64,000 nucleotides of DNA from Ascarosepion bandense (Eukaryota > Mollusca > Cephalopoda > Sepiida > Sepiidae). Below are positions 30,900 to 41,655 of this stretch, piece after piece (position 1 is the stretch's first letter; each line of letters begins with the position of its first letter). The notes under the pieces were generated by a model. That model ran no database searches, was not told where the DNA came from, and saw nothing but the letters and a program-made list of their open reading frames with translations. Position numbers and translations under genes: made by a program. The stretch is taken from assembly GCA_037127315.1 (NCBI GenBank), contig JBBBDQ010001271.1, positions 2,150,001-2,214,000 of the forward strand. Reading direction: 5' to 3'.

Positions 30900-31385
30900 A
30901 GATATCATTCAATCTGTTATCAGAAAAAATTTTCGTCTAAAATGTGTCTATAATATTTGAGAAAAAAGAATGAGGTAAAGTTTTCAATATGAAGAAAAGA
31001 TTTTATATAAAAAATGTGCCTATGATATGTGAGAAAAAATAGTGAGGTAAATTTTCCAATATAAAGAAAAGATCTCATCAAAAATGCTCAAGTAATATGG
31101 TAGAAAAAAATGAAGTAAATTTTATAATATAAAGAAAAGATATCAACAAAAATACTCATGTAACATAGTAGAAAAAGAATGAGGTAAATTTTCCAATATA
31201 AAGAAAAAAATTCATCAAAAATGCTCAAGTAATATTCTAGAAAAAAAGAATGAGGTAAATTTTTCAAAGCTAAATAAAGGCTTTATCTAATAGATAGAAA
31301 TAATATCAAAAAAAGAATGAGATAAATTTTTCAAACAAAATAAAATGCTTTATCTTTGTTCTATATTATACAGATTATAATATTC
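30900..31385. repeat. Minisatellite, about 70-bp unit, 6 copies
   Basis: AATGAGGTAAATTTT-like blocks recur at about 30972, 31044, 31112, 31181, 31252 and 31319 (spacing 67-72 bp), each followed by AATATAAAGAAAAGA-like and ATGCTCAAGTAATAT-like sequence. Confidence 0.8.
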
Positions 31386-31426
31386 ATGTTACATAACTGC
31401 TATTTAAACACCTTTAAATTTCTGAG

Positions 31427-31452
31427 TATATATATATATATATATATATATA
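31427..31452. repeat. (TA)n microsatellite
   Basis: Pure TA run after TTTCTGAG. The 190 bp to 31640 is unrecognised. Confidence 0.9.
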
Positions 31453-31639
31453 GGTACTTTCCATTTGTAAACGAGTTATTACGTGACCTAGGTTTCTACC
31501 ATGGGTAGTATCTTAGGCAATTTGCAATAACTGATTTTACCATTTACTGTTTTTTTAAGAATGCTCATGTAACAGTGTTTTTTTTAATGCTCAACAAAAA
31601 CAGAAGTGCTCAAAATAAGCCATCAAATATTAAAAAATA

Positions 31640-32937
31640 TTTGTGACTTGCTAAGAACAGCCACTCAAGCAAACCAGTGGAAGAACACAAGTGATTGCAT
31701 TTCCCCGTTTCAAAGAAATTGAATTCAAATAATAAATACATGTTCATCAAATATGACATAAAAAACTTTTACCCATCAATTTCTGAAAAAGGTTTAATGG
31801 AAGCATCTAATTTTGCTAAAAAATACATAAAAATACCATCTGAACATATTGACATAATCCTACATTGCCGCAAATCAATACTTTTCAACAAAGGTAAGGC
31901 ATGAATCAAAAAATCAAACAACAGCACATTTGATGTGCCATAAGGATCATATGACGGAGCAGAAATTTCAGAATTGATGGGTATATACATTTTAAATAAA
32001 ATCAACAAAATAATCCATATTGACAACTACAGATTAATGATAGCACCAGACAACAAAAGAGAAAATGATAAAATAAGGAAAGAGCTTTTCAAACTATTCA
32101 AAGAACAAGATTTTGATATAATAGTAGAAACAAATAGAAAAGTGGTACAATATTTAGATGTGGAATTTATTTTACAAACTGGCAATGTCTCGCCATACAT
32201 GAAAACAAACACTAAGTTAACATACATAAATACAAAATCCAACCATCCAAAAAGTATAATTAAACACATTCACAAAGGAATAGAACACAGACTATTTAAT
32301 AATTCATCAAACAAATCAATATTTGATGAAAAGAAAAATATCTATGAAGATGCACTCAGAAAATCTGGCCACAAAAACATTTTACAATATGATTCTCAAC
32401 TAAACAGACAAATAAAAAACGATAATAGAAAACCATTATCTGGTTCAACCCGCCATTTAATTTAGAGGTAAAGACTAAAATAGAACAAATATTTTTTAAA
32501 CTGATAGATAGACACTTTCCAAAAGGATCAGAACTAAACAAAATTTTCAACAGAAACACAATCAAGCTAAGTTATAGTTGCACTAATAATTTAGATATTT
32601 TCATAAAAAAAACGTTAGAAATTTAGATAGCAGTGTACAAAACAAAACACTAATAAAGAATGCATCTGCAGGGACAAAAATAAATGTCCACTTCAAGGAC
32701 TTTGTAATACAAAAGAAATCATTTACAAGGCAAAGGTACATGACCCAAATGGCCAAAATAAAATATATTTGGGTTCAACCAAAGACACCTTTAAGACCAG
32801 GTGGTTCAATCATAGGTCTACATTTACAATAGAAAACTTAAAAAACTGTACAAAATTGGTTAGCCATGTGTGGAAATTAAAATCAAAATATGGAAAAGAC
32901 CCAGACATAACATGGAGTATAGTAAAACAGCCATATA
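31640..32937 (+). pseudogene. Penelope-like element: RT C-terminal half and GIY-YIG endonuclease, degraded
   Basis: Motif A reads MFIKYDIKNFYPSISEKGL (31741-31800), then CRKSILFNKGKA, a stop, and SYDGAEISELMGIYILNKI. The YRDDG catalytic motif is replaced by YRLMIAPDN, so the RT is dead. The region 31974-32465 is open: VQYLDVEF, YINTKSNHPKSIIKHIHKGI, HRLFNNSSNKSIFDEKKNIY and EDALRKSGH. The linker carries a Cys-rich CRDKNKCPLQGLCNTKEI. The endonuclease reads IYLGSTKDTFKTRWFNHRST (GIY-YIG as xYLG) and SHVWKLKSKYGKDPDITW. PLEs use this nuclease with their RT for insertion. The sequence breaks off at SYN, where a LINE tail begins. Confidence 0.88.
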
Positions 32938-33110
32938 AGAGCTACAATCTCCAAAAGTTAGAATACAGCAGTAACTGCCATCTCCCTAAATCCTATTCAA
33001 CTCTTATCCTTTCTTAGTCATCCCCTGAACCCTGTTTTTTTCTCTCACTGTAACCCCCTTCACACCAGTGATGGTCTTGCTTTGCTTAGGATGAAATTAT
33101 TATAAAAAAA
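32938..33110 (+). pseudogene. LINE 3' tail joined to the PLE
   Basis: AGCTACAATCTCCAAAAGTT matches the YNLQ-codon region of the local LINE. AACCCCCTTCACACCAGTGA and CTTTGCTTAGGATGAAATTA match its 3' terminus before an A-rich tail. It starts inside the PLE reading frame with no intervening sequence. Confidence 0.75.
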
Positions 33111-33424
33111 GTAAATAAAATAAAAAATAAATAAAAAATTTAAGTAATATTTGAAAATGAGATTGCTTGTATTAACATTACCTGAGAAATAGTCAGTTCT
33201 TTCTGTGTCAAAAGATCAGGGATTATAAGTAATATACGTCTTTCCATCTAGGTTTCTTCAGATCTCTTATATTTAGGAGCTTTCTCAGAATTTTTAACCA
33301 AACCCTTTATTTAATACAAAGGCTCGGTTGTTCTAATTTTACTTTTATGCTTCAGGGATGTCACTGATCAGTTAATAAACAGCAATATTATTAATCTTTG
33401 TTTAATATCCGCACAAGTACAGGA
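33111..33424. other. Unrecognised AT-rich sequence
   Basis: GGTTTCTTCAGATCTCTTAT at about 33250 loosely resembles family P ends. Otherwise nothing. Confidence 0.4.
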
Positions 33425-33760
33425 ATTAAGAAGGCAGAAGATAACAGTTGACATTGCATTTAAATTTTTTGAGATCAAACATCACTGGAGAGAAAGAAAC
33501 TGAAATAGAATTACAGAAGTGAGATGTGAGAGAGAAGAAACTGTTAGCATAGAACTTACACTTACAGATAGCCATTTCAACCTTGCCACCAATCTAGTAG
33601 TATGCTTTAATTTATAGTCTTAATAACAAAAAAGAAAGCTCATCAGAATAATTACCATGAAAATATTTATAAAAAAGGCAGAGGGAAACTATGTTATGGT
33701 GGTAGATAAGTGACTGAAGTCAAGATACAAGGTCAGAACTAATTACGTTTTATAGCATTA
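33425..33760 (-). pseudogene. LINE 3' fragment, old
   Basis: Plus-strand blocks GACATTGCATTTAAATTTTT, GAAACTGTTAGCATAGAACT, AAAGCTCATCAGAATAATTA and CATGAAAATATTTATAAAAA correspond to the inverted C-terminal coding region (YKYFHG-DEL area at the right). No frame stays open. The left end is truncated before the 3' signature. Confidence 0.7.
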
Positions 33761-34089
33761 TATTTATTTAGAACATGATGAACAATCCTTGGAGTTCATA
33801 ATATAATCTCACTCTACCAAAAATACCAGAAATAGTTCTTCTAAAACAGATATCATCAATTGAAATTCATAATGTATATTTATCATAGAAATAAAATTCT
33901 GAAAATTTTGGCAAAAATAACTGGGTAATGCCAGTTTTATTATGAAAATGTTGATTTACATAAGAAAATCTGGCATAGTATATATTGGAGAGTTTCACAA
34001 AGCTTTAAACAGTGTTAAACAAAGCCAGATGTTCAATGAGGATTTAATGTGACATCACCAATTTTACTTTGTTTTTCATAGAGGAAAAA

Positions 34090-34325
34090 AAAATTTCCAC
34101 ACAGTTCTACTCAGACAGCTTTTTCCCAAGAACTGCCTCATTGTGGAACAAATTCCCACACGAGTATTTCCCTCAACACTACAATCTTAACTTCAGTCAT
34201 TATCTATCCTCCCTGTCCTCATAATCTTTACTTCTTACCATCTGCTCTTTAATTTCTATCCCAAATTCATCATTTCTGCAATAACCTTGAACCTTGTATT
34301 GGTTAAATTTTAGTAAATAAAAAAG
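34090..34325 (+). pseudogene. LINE 3' end, divergent subfamily
   Basis: TTCCCAAGAACTGCCTCATT then GTGGAACAAATTCCCAC and CCTCAACACTACAATCTTAA translate as PRTASLWNKFPHEYFP and QHYNLNFSHYLSS. This parallels RTSRLWNSLP...YNLQ in the main LINE. A similar copy is at 58490-58735. Confidence 0.65.
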
Positions 34326-34384
34326 TTGGGAAATCAAATTCTTTGTCCTTTTTTTTCTTGTAATTAGATTTTTAATATAACTTC

Positions 34385-34915
34385 ATCTATACGTAGAATA
34401 CTGCTGCAACATATGGTCTCGTGCTGCTATCTATCTAGATTTTCATAAAATTCAAAGAAGAATCAGTAATATTATTAGCCCTGATTTGGCATCTCAGCTT
34501 CAGTCATTTTCCCACTGTCATAAAGTTGCCTCCATGTGCCTTTTCTATAAATACTTTCATCGTAATTGTTTAAATAAGATCTTCACTAGTGTGCCTAGAC
34601 ACTTCAAATTTAAGTGCAATAATAGACTGCCAACAAGGTCTCACCAATATATGGTTGAGCTGGTTAGATAAACAGTAAATCCTAGGCTAACAGTTTCTTT
34701 TCTTACACTTCTCACTTGTAAAACTTCTTTCTGGTTCCTTGATTTCGAGTTAACTTTAATCTGCAAAATTTAAATGCAATGTCAACAGCCATCTGCTCTG
34801 TTCTTCCTCCTTAGCACTGTTTCTGCTTCTAACTTTTTCACACTTAGTAACCGTTTGTGTCTTAGAGATTTTATTACCTTGCATGAGGTGAAATCAATTA
34901 AAAAAAACAAAGAGG
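34385..34915 (+). pseudogene. CR1/Jockey-group LINE, 3' fragment
   Basis: Translation gives YVEYCCNIWSRAA, KIQRRISNIISPDLASQLQS, FSHCHKVASMCLFYKYFHRN (open 34486-34671) and the degraded LINE terminus (TTACCTTGCATGAGGTGAAA) with an A-rich end. The RT domain is absent. Confidence 0.8.
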
Positions 34916-35665
34916 CTTAGCAAGAGTACATGTAAGCTTTGAATGAAGAAGCTTATTCTGTTCTGTATTTATGAATTCAAAGAGATCAGATGATTTAAAC
35001 ACCGGTTTTAGAAAAGACAACAAAACTGAAGTGAATCAAAGAACCTGAAGTAAAAAAAATGAATAAAGCAATTAAACAACATCCAGTCAGAATCTTACTA
35101 TTTCAGTTAATTTTCTTTGAACTTAAATTGATGTCAGCCAGAGCATAACATATCACTGGCATTGTACCACTGAGAGGGATTATCCTGAGTAACTTTTAAC
35201 AATTTTAATCTGCTTTAGATGGATTAATCATGCTTGTGGGAAATCTTTGAAGACATAATTGAGTTGGTTTGGGATAATGGTAGAAAGACTTGTTGAGGTA
35301 AAATATTTAAATACAGTTCATTACCAGAATTAACGGCATATTTATTCTGTGTAAGCAGACAAAGTATAAAATATTGTGGAGAGCCTTGATCACCTATATC
35401 CTGAAGAGTTGTCTTGTAAAAGACAATGTGGCACATGAACTAACCTTGGTAATGATAGATACAAGATTTAATGTCAATTGCTTTCTTTTAAAACCAGGCA
35501 AAACAATATTATTTAAATTCAGCTCTTGTACTAACGTGGTATAAATAATTGCTAGATTTTCAATTTATATCTCACAGCATTAATACACATAAATAACCAC
35601 TTACCAAATCTGACTAAATGACCAAACAAATACTTTTTCAGAGATACTTATCTCTCTTTATCTAT
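34916..35665. other. No gene recognised
   Basis: A 70-codon minus frame (35436-35224, beginning MCHIVFYKTTLQDIGDQGS) lacks any domain I know. No repeat family is recognised. Confidence 0.45.
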
Positions 35666-35672
35666 GTGTGTG

Positions 35673-35718
<46 letters not shown>

Positions 35719-35771
35719 CGTGTGTGTGTGTGTGTGTGAAATGTGTGTGTGTATATATATATATATATATA
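35666..35771. repeat. Compound (TA)n(TG)n(TA)n microsatellite
   Basis: TA run at about 35668-35714, TG-rich 35715-35751, TA again to 35770. Confidence 0.92.
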
Positions 35772-35879
35772 ATAATAACAAGACTGACTCTGTAAGTATC
35801 TAAATCCTAAAATTATACGAAAATAAACTTTGAGGACAACAAATAACCGATAGAATCTAACTCTGTTACTGTCCATCGC

Positions 35880-36056
35880 TATAAGGTTTTTTTTGTTTTT
35901 TTGTTTTTTTTTAACCTCCCCCTCCCCCGTCGGGTAGGCTGGTCTGTTAGTCTTTGTTTGGTAGTGTCTATTTATTTGATTAGTCCTTGGTTTGCCTTTG
36001 CCCTGACGAGCCGTTGTGTGAAACCGCGGTAGGTTTTGGTGATCTTGTGATTTTTT

Positions 36057-36095
<39 letters not shown>
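35880..36095. other. GC-richer patch followed by (TA)n
   Basis: T-runs lead into AACCTCCCCCTCCCCCGTCG and a complex segment (GACGAGCCGTTGTGTGAAAC, CGCGGTAGG), unusual against the surrounding A/T content. (TA)n follows at 36060-36095. It is probably part of a repeat I cannot name. Confidence 0.45.
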
Positions 36096-36098
<3 letters not shown>

Positions 36099-36182
36099 AT
36101 TTGTTATATATATTATATTATTTATATATTATATATGCAAGGTACTTATGTGAAAGTGCTCAATATCAGTGATAGAGCTAAC

Positions 36183-36305
36183 ATATTCAGTTAGATAGGT
36201 GTGAGTTTGTGACCCTGGGTTTCATGCTTTTGAGATCGAGTTTGTCAGACAATCGTAAAAGCGTGAAACCCAGAGTCACAAACTCACACCTATCTAACTG
36301 AATAT
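36183..36305. repeat. 123-bp foldback: 49-bp arms, 25-bp loop
   Basis: Arms 36183-36231 and 36257-36305 are reverse complements with two transition mismatches. The left arm begins ATATTCAGTTAGATAGGTGT. TA-rich sequence flanks it on the right. There is no ORF. Either a small foldback transposon or a hairpin-RNA locus. Confidence 0.92.
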
Positions 36306-36814
36306 ATATATATATATAATGTAGATCATTATCATGTGTTTAGTAACCTATGAGAATTTTAAGAGTATCACATGTATTTCAGTTATAGTGGGTGTGTTTA
36401 GAGCAGGTTTTGAGGTTGGTTTTGAAATCAGGGTTGTTCTTTTCTTCAATCAACTTAATAAAGCTAAAGAGCCCAGCTATATAATCCATATATGGAGGAA
36501 TATGAATTCATATCTTTTACAAGGGCATTAGTGCTAAGTAAACAAAGATCTATTTTACTTTTCATACCCAGAACTTTTGTTTTACAGACCCACACCTATA
36601 TTAGCCAAATTAATGACAAAGAACATCATTATACTAAAGTAACGTCTTTGTTGAAATTATTATATATTCATATAAACTTCATTTCAGAGTGTTTGAGTGT
36701 CAATCTGAAGGAAGTGTAGAGAATTTGGAAAGAGTTGGATGAGTCTAAAGGTGATTATAAAGGTGTTTTGAGTGATGATAAGTGATTACAATGTTAGGCC
36801 TCAATTCATCTTTC
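36306..36814. other. No gene recognised
   Basis: Two open frames of 65 and 75 codons (36334-36531, 36492-36719) have no family signature. Confidence 0.45.
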
Positions 36815-37325
36815 TACTGGGCTTCAGACTCAATATGGAGACCAACATCAAGCTCCTAGACAAGGTAGTGCTGCCTGAGCCAAGAGGGTGACTGATGCAA
36901 GACCCTAAGTCTAACAACAGGACTTTACACCATGCCACACAAGAATGAGAATCCAGTTATGGTTATCAGACAATTTCTGCGACTATATTACCCTTACATC
37001 TGGTCACCTAAATCCCCAGACTGCAACCCCCTTGATTATTATGTGTGAGATGCAGTTGAGCAAGAGACCAACTAAATTTCTTGCAACACCAACGATGAAC
37101 TGAAGGCAAGGATTATGGCAGCGTTCACCAAATTAAATTGTCCAAAATGTTTAAGGAGATTCAAAAGTTGTGCTTGTAACAATTTTATTAAATAAATTTA
37201 TTCTTTTGTACTTCAAGATATTTTAGTGTATTTTTAGTATATATATTTGTTAAAATGAGTGTCAGTGTTATTTTCATTTTTGTCTAATTTAGATGACAAT
37301 TTATCCATCTAATCCTGCATAATCT
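36815..37325 (+). pseudogene. mariner (DD34D) transposase C-terminal fragment with 3' inverted repeat
   Basis: Translations in shifting frames give ETNIKLLDKVVLPE, LHHATQE, then residues matching SPDCNPLDYYV and GAVE-ETN (CCAGACTGCAACCCCCTTGA encodes PDCNPL). The 3' end TCTAATTTAGATGACAATTT matches the end of the copy at 241-671. The N-terminal half is missing and several frame breaks are present. Confidence 0.72.
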
Positions 37326-37339
37326 AGTGAATTTCAATT

Positions 37340-37722
37340 ACATATAAAAATTTATTTATACTATTTACATTGTTTGGACTGTTCTTATCTTTGTTGCCAT
37401 ATTCACAAAACCACATTTAGATTTTTGAAGATTAAAGTTGCCTGGAAAGCAAGAATGTGGAATAGAGTTCCAGAAATTAAAAATACAAGAGTATAAAATG
37501 GTAACACAGAACTTACGGTTACATCTAGTCATTTAACTGAAAGATAAGATTTACCTGTGAATCTGATTGTGTACTTACATTAATAAATACCAGATACTAA
37601 AAGCTCATACATAAAGCTCATCAGAATAATTACTATGAAAATATAGAAAAGGCACAGGTAAGCTACATTATAGTGGTGTGAAAGTGACTGAAGCCAAGAT
37701 GCCAGGTAAAAAACATAACACC
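37340..37722 (-). pseudogene. Family P fragment then LINE 3' fragment
   Basis: At 37340-37405, TTTACATTGTTTGGACTGTT and TTGTTGCCATATTCAC match family P. From 37410, CCTGGAAAGCAAGAATGTGG, TAACACAGAACTTACGGTTA, AAGCTCATCAGAATAATTAC and GTGAAAGTGACTGAAGCCAA are the inverted LINE C-terminal region. No frame survives. Confidence 0.65.
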
Positions 37723-37914
37723 AGCATACTGACCTTGTTCAAATATTGATCACAGCTGATTGTGTGTTCTTTCCCAGAAATTCTAACTAAGGTCTCTTCA
37801 GTATACTGGCAGTATAAAGAACAGGTTGGCTGTGTGGTTGTTGAAAAAACACTAATGTGCCTGACTTGAGTACTTTCTTCTCTAACTGTCTAACTTAAAC
37901 AATAAGTATAAAGT

Positions 37915-38600
37915 TAGCAGTAATAAACTGCTAGAATCATAGTCATCCTTGACAAGAGTCAAGCAAACATTCAAAGTAAAACAACTTTCCCATGACTACT
38001 TCATTTGCTGAAACTGTTACCTTTATAGACAACCTTGACTGGGTTTAATCCACAAAAAGACTTAGTGAGTATTTTGAGCAAACTACTCATCTATAACTAC
38101 CTTACTTGTCCTGCAATAAAAATCTGTTATCTTTATAGTAAACCTTCACAGGGCCAATGAAGAATGGCTGAGTGAGTACTTAGGGAAATCACTCTCCTAT
38201 AACTACATTAGCTACCCAGCTAGGAGCAGTTAAAACTATTATCTTCATAGTCTTGATAGGTCTCAATAGAGAAATAAGCAGGTGAGCATTTTGGAAAACC
38301 AGTCTTCCATAACTAGGATTAGTCAAAAGCTGTTACTTGCATAGTCAACCATGGCAGGAGGTAATCAAGACAGTGAGTAAGTAAGCATGTGGGCAAACCC
38401 CTCACCAATAACTAACTTGGCTGCCCAATCAGAAGCATTGAAAACCTGTTAGCCTCATAGTCAGCCTTGACTGCGATCAATAAAGAAATGGGAAAGTGAG
38501 CATTTGGATAAACCATTCTCACCTTACCTACCCATCCAGGAGCAGTAAAAAGCAGTTACTCTCACAGTCAACCTTGACAGGCATCCAAATAAAATGAAAA
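37915..38600. repeat. Old minisatellite, about 110-bp unit, about 6-7 copies
   Basis: GTTACC/TTT-ATAGTCAACCTTGAC-like blocks recur at about 38016, 38126, 38238, 38332, 38448 and 38555 (spacing 94-116 bp), each followed by GTGAGTATTT-like, AAACCACTC-like, ATAACTAC-like and CCCAGCCAGGAGCAG-like blocks. The copies are strongly diverged. A partial unit precedes them at about 37925. Confidence 0.7.
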
Positions 38601-39499
38601 GGCTATGAACAGAGTGACAGTAACATGAAATCTGAATATCTAAAATTTTAATGTTTCTGGATAGAAGAATTTTGTTTGTTTTCTTTGACGCTTAATTTGT
38701 TAACTGGTCACTTGTTTTGACAACCATGAATCTGGTTTCCAAAATTAATCAAACCCAATATCAGATAATCTATTATGATGTTAAAAACAAATCATTTGGG
38801 AATACCTGACACTCAGTAATTTTAAAAAGAAAAACAATATTTCTCAATCAATATCTGACAGTTTTGTTTTTTGCAAAACAAAATTAATTTATATCTCCTT
38901 GAGTCAACTTGACTTTGAAAGAAACCTGCAGTCTTCTAGTGCAATTTGGGGATGTTCTTACACAGGTGTGTAAAGACAGCAGGATGGTCAAAACTATATG
39001 CATCTTGTACTTCTATCAGTCCCCAAGTTTCAGTTTAAGTTTATCATCTGGGATAATTATAGTTATATTTTAGTTTTAAAGTGTAGGCTTGATTTTGTAA
39101 AAAATCTTTTGTTATTTGAAGATTTTTCCATATTTAACAAAAAACCTCTGACAAGATTGCTACACGATTAAGATAAGAAAACTTGTAAGAGTGAGCATCT
39201 ACAAATCACTTCAAGATTAAAATTTAGTGAAAAGTAAAGAAAGATGGAACAAGAAAGTCAGATAAAAGTGTATATAAAGTCATTCAAAGCTATAAACCAA
39301 TTTTTCTTATTTTAGCAGTGAAAAAGAAGTTATAACAGAACTGATAATATGAGTGTGAGTTATGAGTAAACACAAATGATAAAAAACAAAAACTACATTG
39401 AAATAGTGTATCTGAAAAAAAAATGTCTGCCATATTTGCTGGAATATTGAATGCAGATTTAAAAAAAAAATCACCCTATGTCCAGTAGAGCAGTATGAT
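38601..39499. other. No gene recognised
   Basis: AT-rich unique sequence with no ORF above about 60 codons. Confidence 0.5.
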
Positions 39500-39925
39500 G
39501 TATGAGGGGGAAATAAAGTCTGTGGAAAATGTGGGGTTCACTAAGGATTTTGTAGCAGCCACAGATCTATTTCCTTTAGCGAATCAATGCCCCCCGACGG
39601 GAGATTCGGTCACTCACTGACCAATCAACAGGCGGAGCGCATTGATTCTTCTCTAGAACTATTTTTCCTAGTCCTGTTTGTAGAACGGAGGAAAGCCAGA
39701 GAGAGCCATGAGCCCGCGGCAGTAACGGACGCCTCTCTCACATCGCTGCTACTGATTCCCCATGGAATGCTTTCGCGGAAGACGCTGCTGCTAGCTTCAC
39801 CATGGACACTTACATACTACCAATCTTGTACGTTTACTATGTAATAAACCATTCTTTGTTGTTATTCTAAAAGCAAGTTTCGTCATTCATTTGTGTGCCT
39901 AAAAAATATAGTGTTGGGGAAATTA
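39500..39925 (+). repeat. GC-richer island, possible solo LTR
   Basis: The composition rises abruptly (CAATGCCCCCCGACGGGAGA, GAGCCCGCGGCAGTAACGGA). An 85-codon plus frame (39587-39844) has no known domain. AATAAACCATTCTTTG at about 39842 followed by a pyrimidine-rich stretch recalls the R-U5 part of an LTR, and TGGGG at about 39914 could be the start of a primer-binding site. No matching second LTR or clear TG...CA ends are seen, so this is tentative. Confidence 0.35.
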
Positions 39926-39979
39926 AGCATTTCCCAATAACTCCTATAATTTCATACTCTGAAACTAGGACTCCTGGAA

Positions 39980-40339
39980 GTGAACAAACATTATATCAAT
40001 AAAAGTATCTTTCAAAAATTCACCCAGGAAAAAGAAATTTATGGAATTACACAATATTTTACTGCTTGTTTTGTAGAAATTCCAGATTTTACAGAAATAT
40101 TTGCTTTGACTGGTATATTGCTGTATACCGTGTGTTTGATGATATACAGGTACTGGAATTTACTTTTCTGCGTGTATGCTATGGGCCTTCATTTTCTGTT
40201 TTTTGCCTATTATCATATCTATCAGTGTTCATTGATACCAGTAGATTTCCTTGAAGATATTATAAATTTACTATACATGCAGATATTGTTCCCTGAAAAA
40301 CAACTAAAACAATTTTCAAAGATGCATGATGAAATGTAG
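39980..40339 (+). CDS. Uncharacterised 119-codon ORF, hydrophobic
   Basis: I do not recognise it. The ATG at 39980 opens 119 codons. Residues about 44-100 are strongly hydrophobic (FALTGILLYTVCLMIYRYW, LLFCVYAMGLHFLFFAYYH), which could form two membrane segments, and the C-terminus is charged (PEKQLKQFSKMHDEM). A second open frame overlaps it at 40066-40254. It lies directly after the possible LTR. A/T-rich DNA readily yields such frames, so chance is likely. Confidence 0.15.
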   Translation: MNKHYINKSIFQKFTQEKEIYGITQYFTACFVEIPDFTEIFALTGILLYTVCLMIYRYWNLLFCVYAMGLHFLFFAYYHIYQCSLIPVDFLEDIINLLYMQILFPEKQLKQFSKMHDEM

Positions 40340-40654
40340 TAAGGTTCTTCTTTTTAAAAGATTTCCTGGTAATTAAACCTTACCTCACTGCTATTAAAAA
40401 AATAGTACCAGTCGTATAATTTGTGCTAATACTGTGTTTTGTCATGGTTAGTGAGAATGTCAGATAAAAGTAAGAGCATAATTTTGATTTTTTTTGGTTG
40501 TGATGTGAGCATTTTCTTTCATAAATATTCTATGTCAAAATCTGGGTGCAGCTAATGTGTTAGCACAGCCAATAGGCCTGCAAATATGAAATTAAAAATC
40601 TTAACCTCTAAATCATAGACTTAAGCTGAAATGTATATCAGTGTAAACATTTTC
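40340..40654. other. No gene recognised
   Basis: AT-rich, with no family signature. Confidence 0.45.
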
Positions 40655-40701
40655 TTTAATCATTTCACACCAAGCAAGGCAATAAAGTCACTAAATCAGT
40701 T
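40655..40701 (-). pseudogene. LINE 3' tip
   Basis: TTTAATCATTTCACACCAAG followed by CAAGGCAATAAAGTCACTAA is the inverted LINE terminus. It abuts the plus-strand LINE at 40702. Confidence 0.6.
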
Positions 40702-40941
40702 CTCAGTGCTGTATCTATGTTGATGATGCAACTATTTACTCGTGAAAAGTTTTTTTTCTCTAGACTCTATCTTACATATTGATAAGTCTACCATTTGAAT
40801 ATGGCTGCCCCACACAGTAGCTTGATAATCCTGATACACATTGAGAGATACTTGTTAAAATCCAAAGAAATATTTGCAATTCTATTAGTTCTAACTTGGC
40901 ATCTTGGCTTCAGTCACTTTTCAGTCATCATAATGTAAACT

Positions 40942-41257
40942 TGGATGTGTGGATGTGCGTTGTGGTGCACTGGATATTGGCTTAGAATGAGAAATCGGGG
41001 AGCCGAGTTCAAATTCCGGTTGAATTCATTGCATTCACTTACACGCAAATATTCTTGGTAAAGGTATTAATCCATCTCTTCCTTTTAGTTATGGGTTAAA
41101 TAACAGGACAGATTGGGTTCTGTATCCTTGGCTGGCAGCCAGTCTACCACAGAAAGCAATGGCAAGCTACTGCGGGATAATCTTCTGCCCAGTCAGTCAT
41201 GTCTCTTTTGAGACATGATTGCCCAAGCATGTTTCATGTATGGTACTTAACTGACTG
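40942..41257 (+). mobile_element. tRNA-derived SINE (family A), full length, with target duplication
   Basis: AATGTAAACT flanks both sides (40932-40941 and 41258-41267), so the element is 316 bp. The head GTTGTGGTGCACTGGATATT has the A-box spacing and GAGTTCAAATTCC is the B box. The body contains ACAGGACAGATTGGGTTCTG and ACCACAGAAAGCAATGGCAA, and the tail is CTTAACTGACTGA. It is the reference copy for the family here. RNA polymerase III transcription is inferred. Confidence 0.93.
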
Positions 41258-41361
41258 AATGTAAACTCCCTATGTCTTTTGATAAATACTTTCATGGTAA
41301 TTGTTTTGATGACCTTTTTCTATGGTACTTAGACTTTACGAATTTAAGCACAAGATTTGCA

Positions 41362-41655
41362 TTGTGGTGCAGTGGATATCAGCTCGGAACAAGAAATCAG
41401 CAGAGCTGAGTTCAAATTCCACTTGAATTCATTGCATTCACATGTGCACAAATATCTCTGGGGAAGGTATGAATCAGTCACTTATCCTTCCTGCTATGGG
41501 TTAAATAGCAAGACAGATTGGGTTCTATAGTATTGAGTGGTAACTAGTCTACTGCAGGAAGTAATGGCAACCTACGGTGGGAAAATCCTCTGCCTAGTCT
41601 GTCATATTTTTTGAGATATAATTGCCCAAGCATGTATCACATATGGCACTTAACT
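41362..41655 (+). mobile_element. tRNA-derived SINE (family A), target duplication GATTTGCA
   Basis: GATTTGCA occurs at 41354-41361 and 41656-41663. The head TTGTGGTGCAGTGGATATCA and GAGTTCAAATTCC (B box) are intact. The tail CTTAACT is shortened. It is colinear with the copy at 40942 but more diverged in the middle. Confidence 0.9.

Noticed and set aside
39587..39844. 85-codon ORF in the GC-rich island as a host exon
   Set aside because: No domain, no splice context that I can support, and the island has LTR-like features. Left as unresolved sequence.
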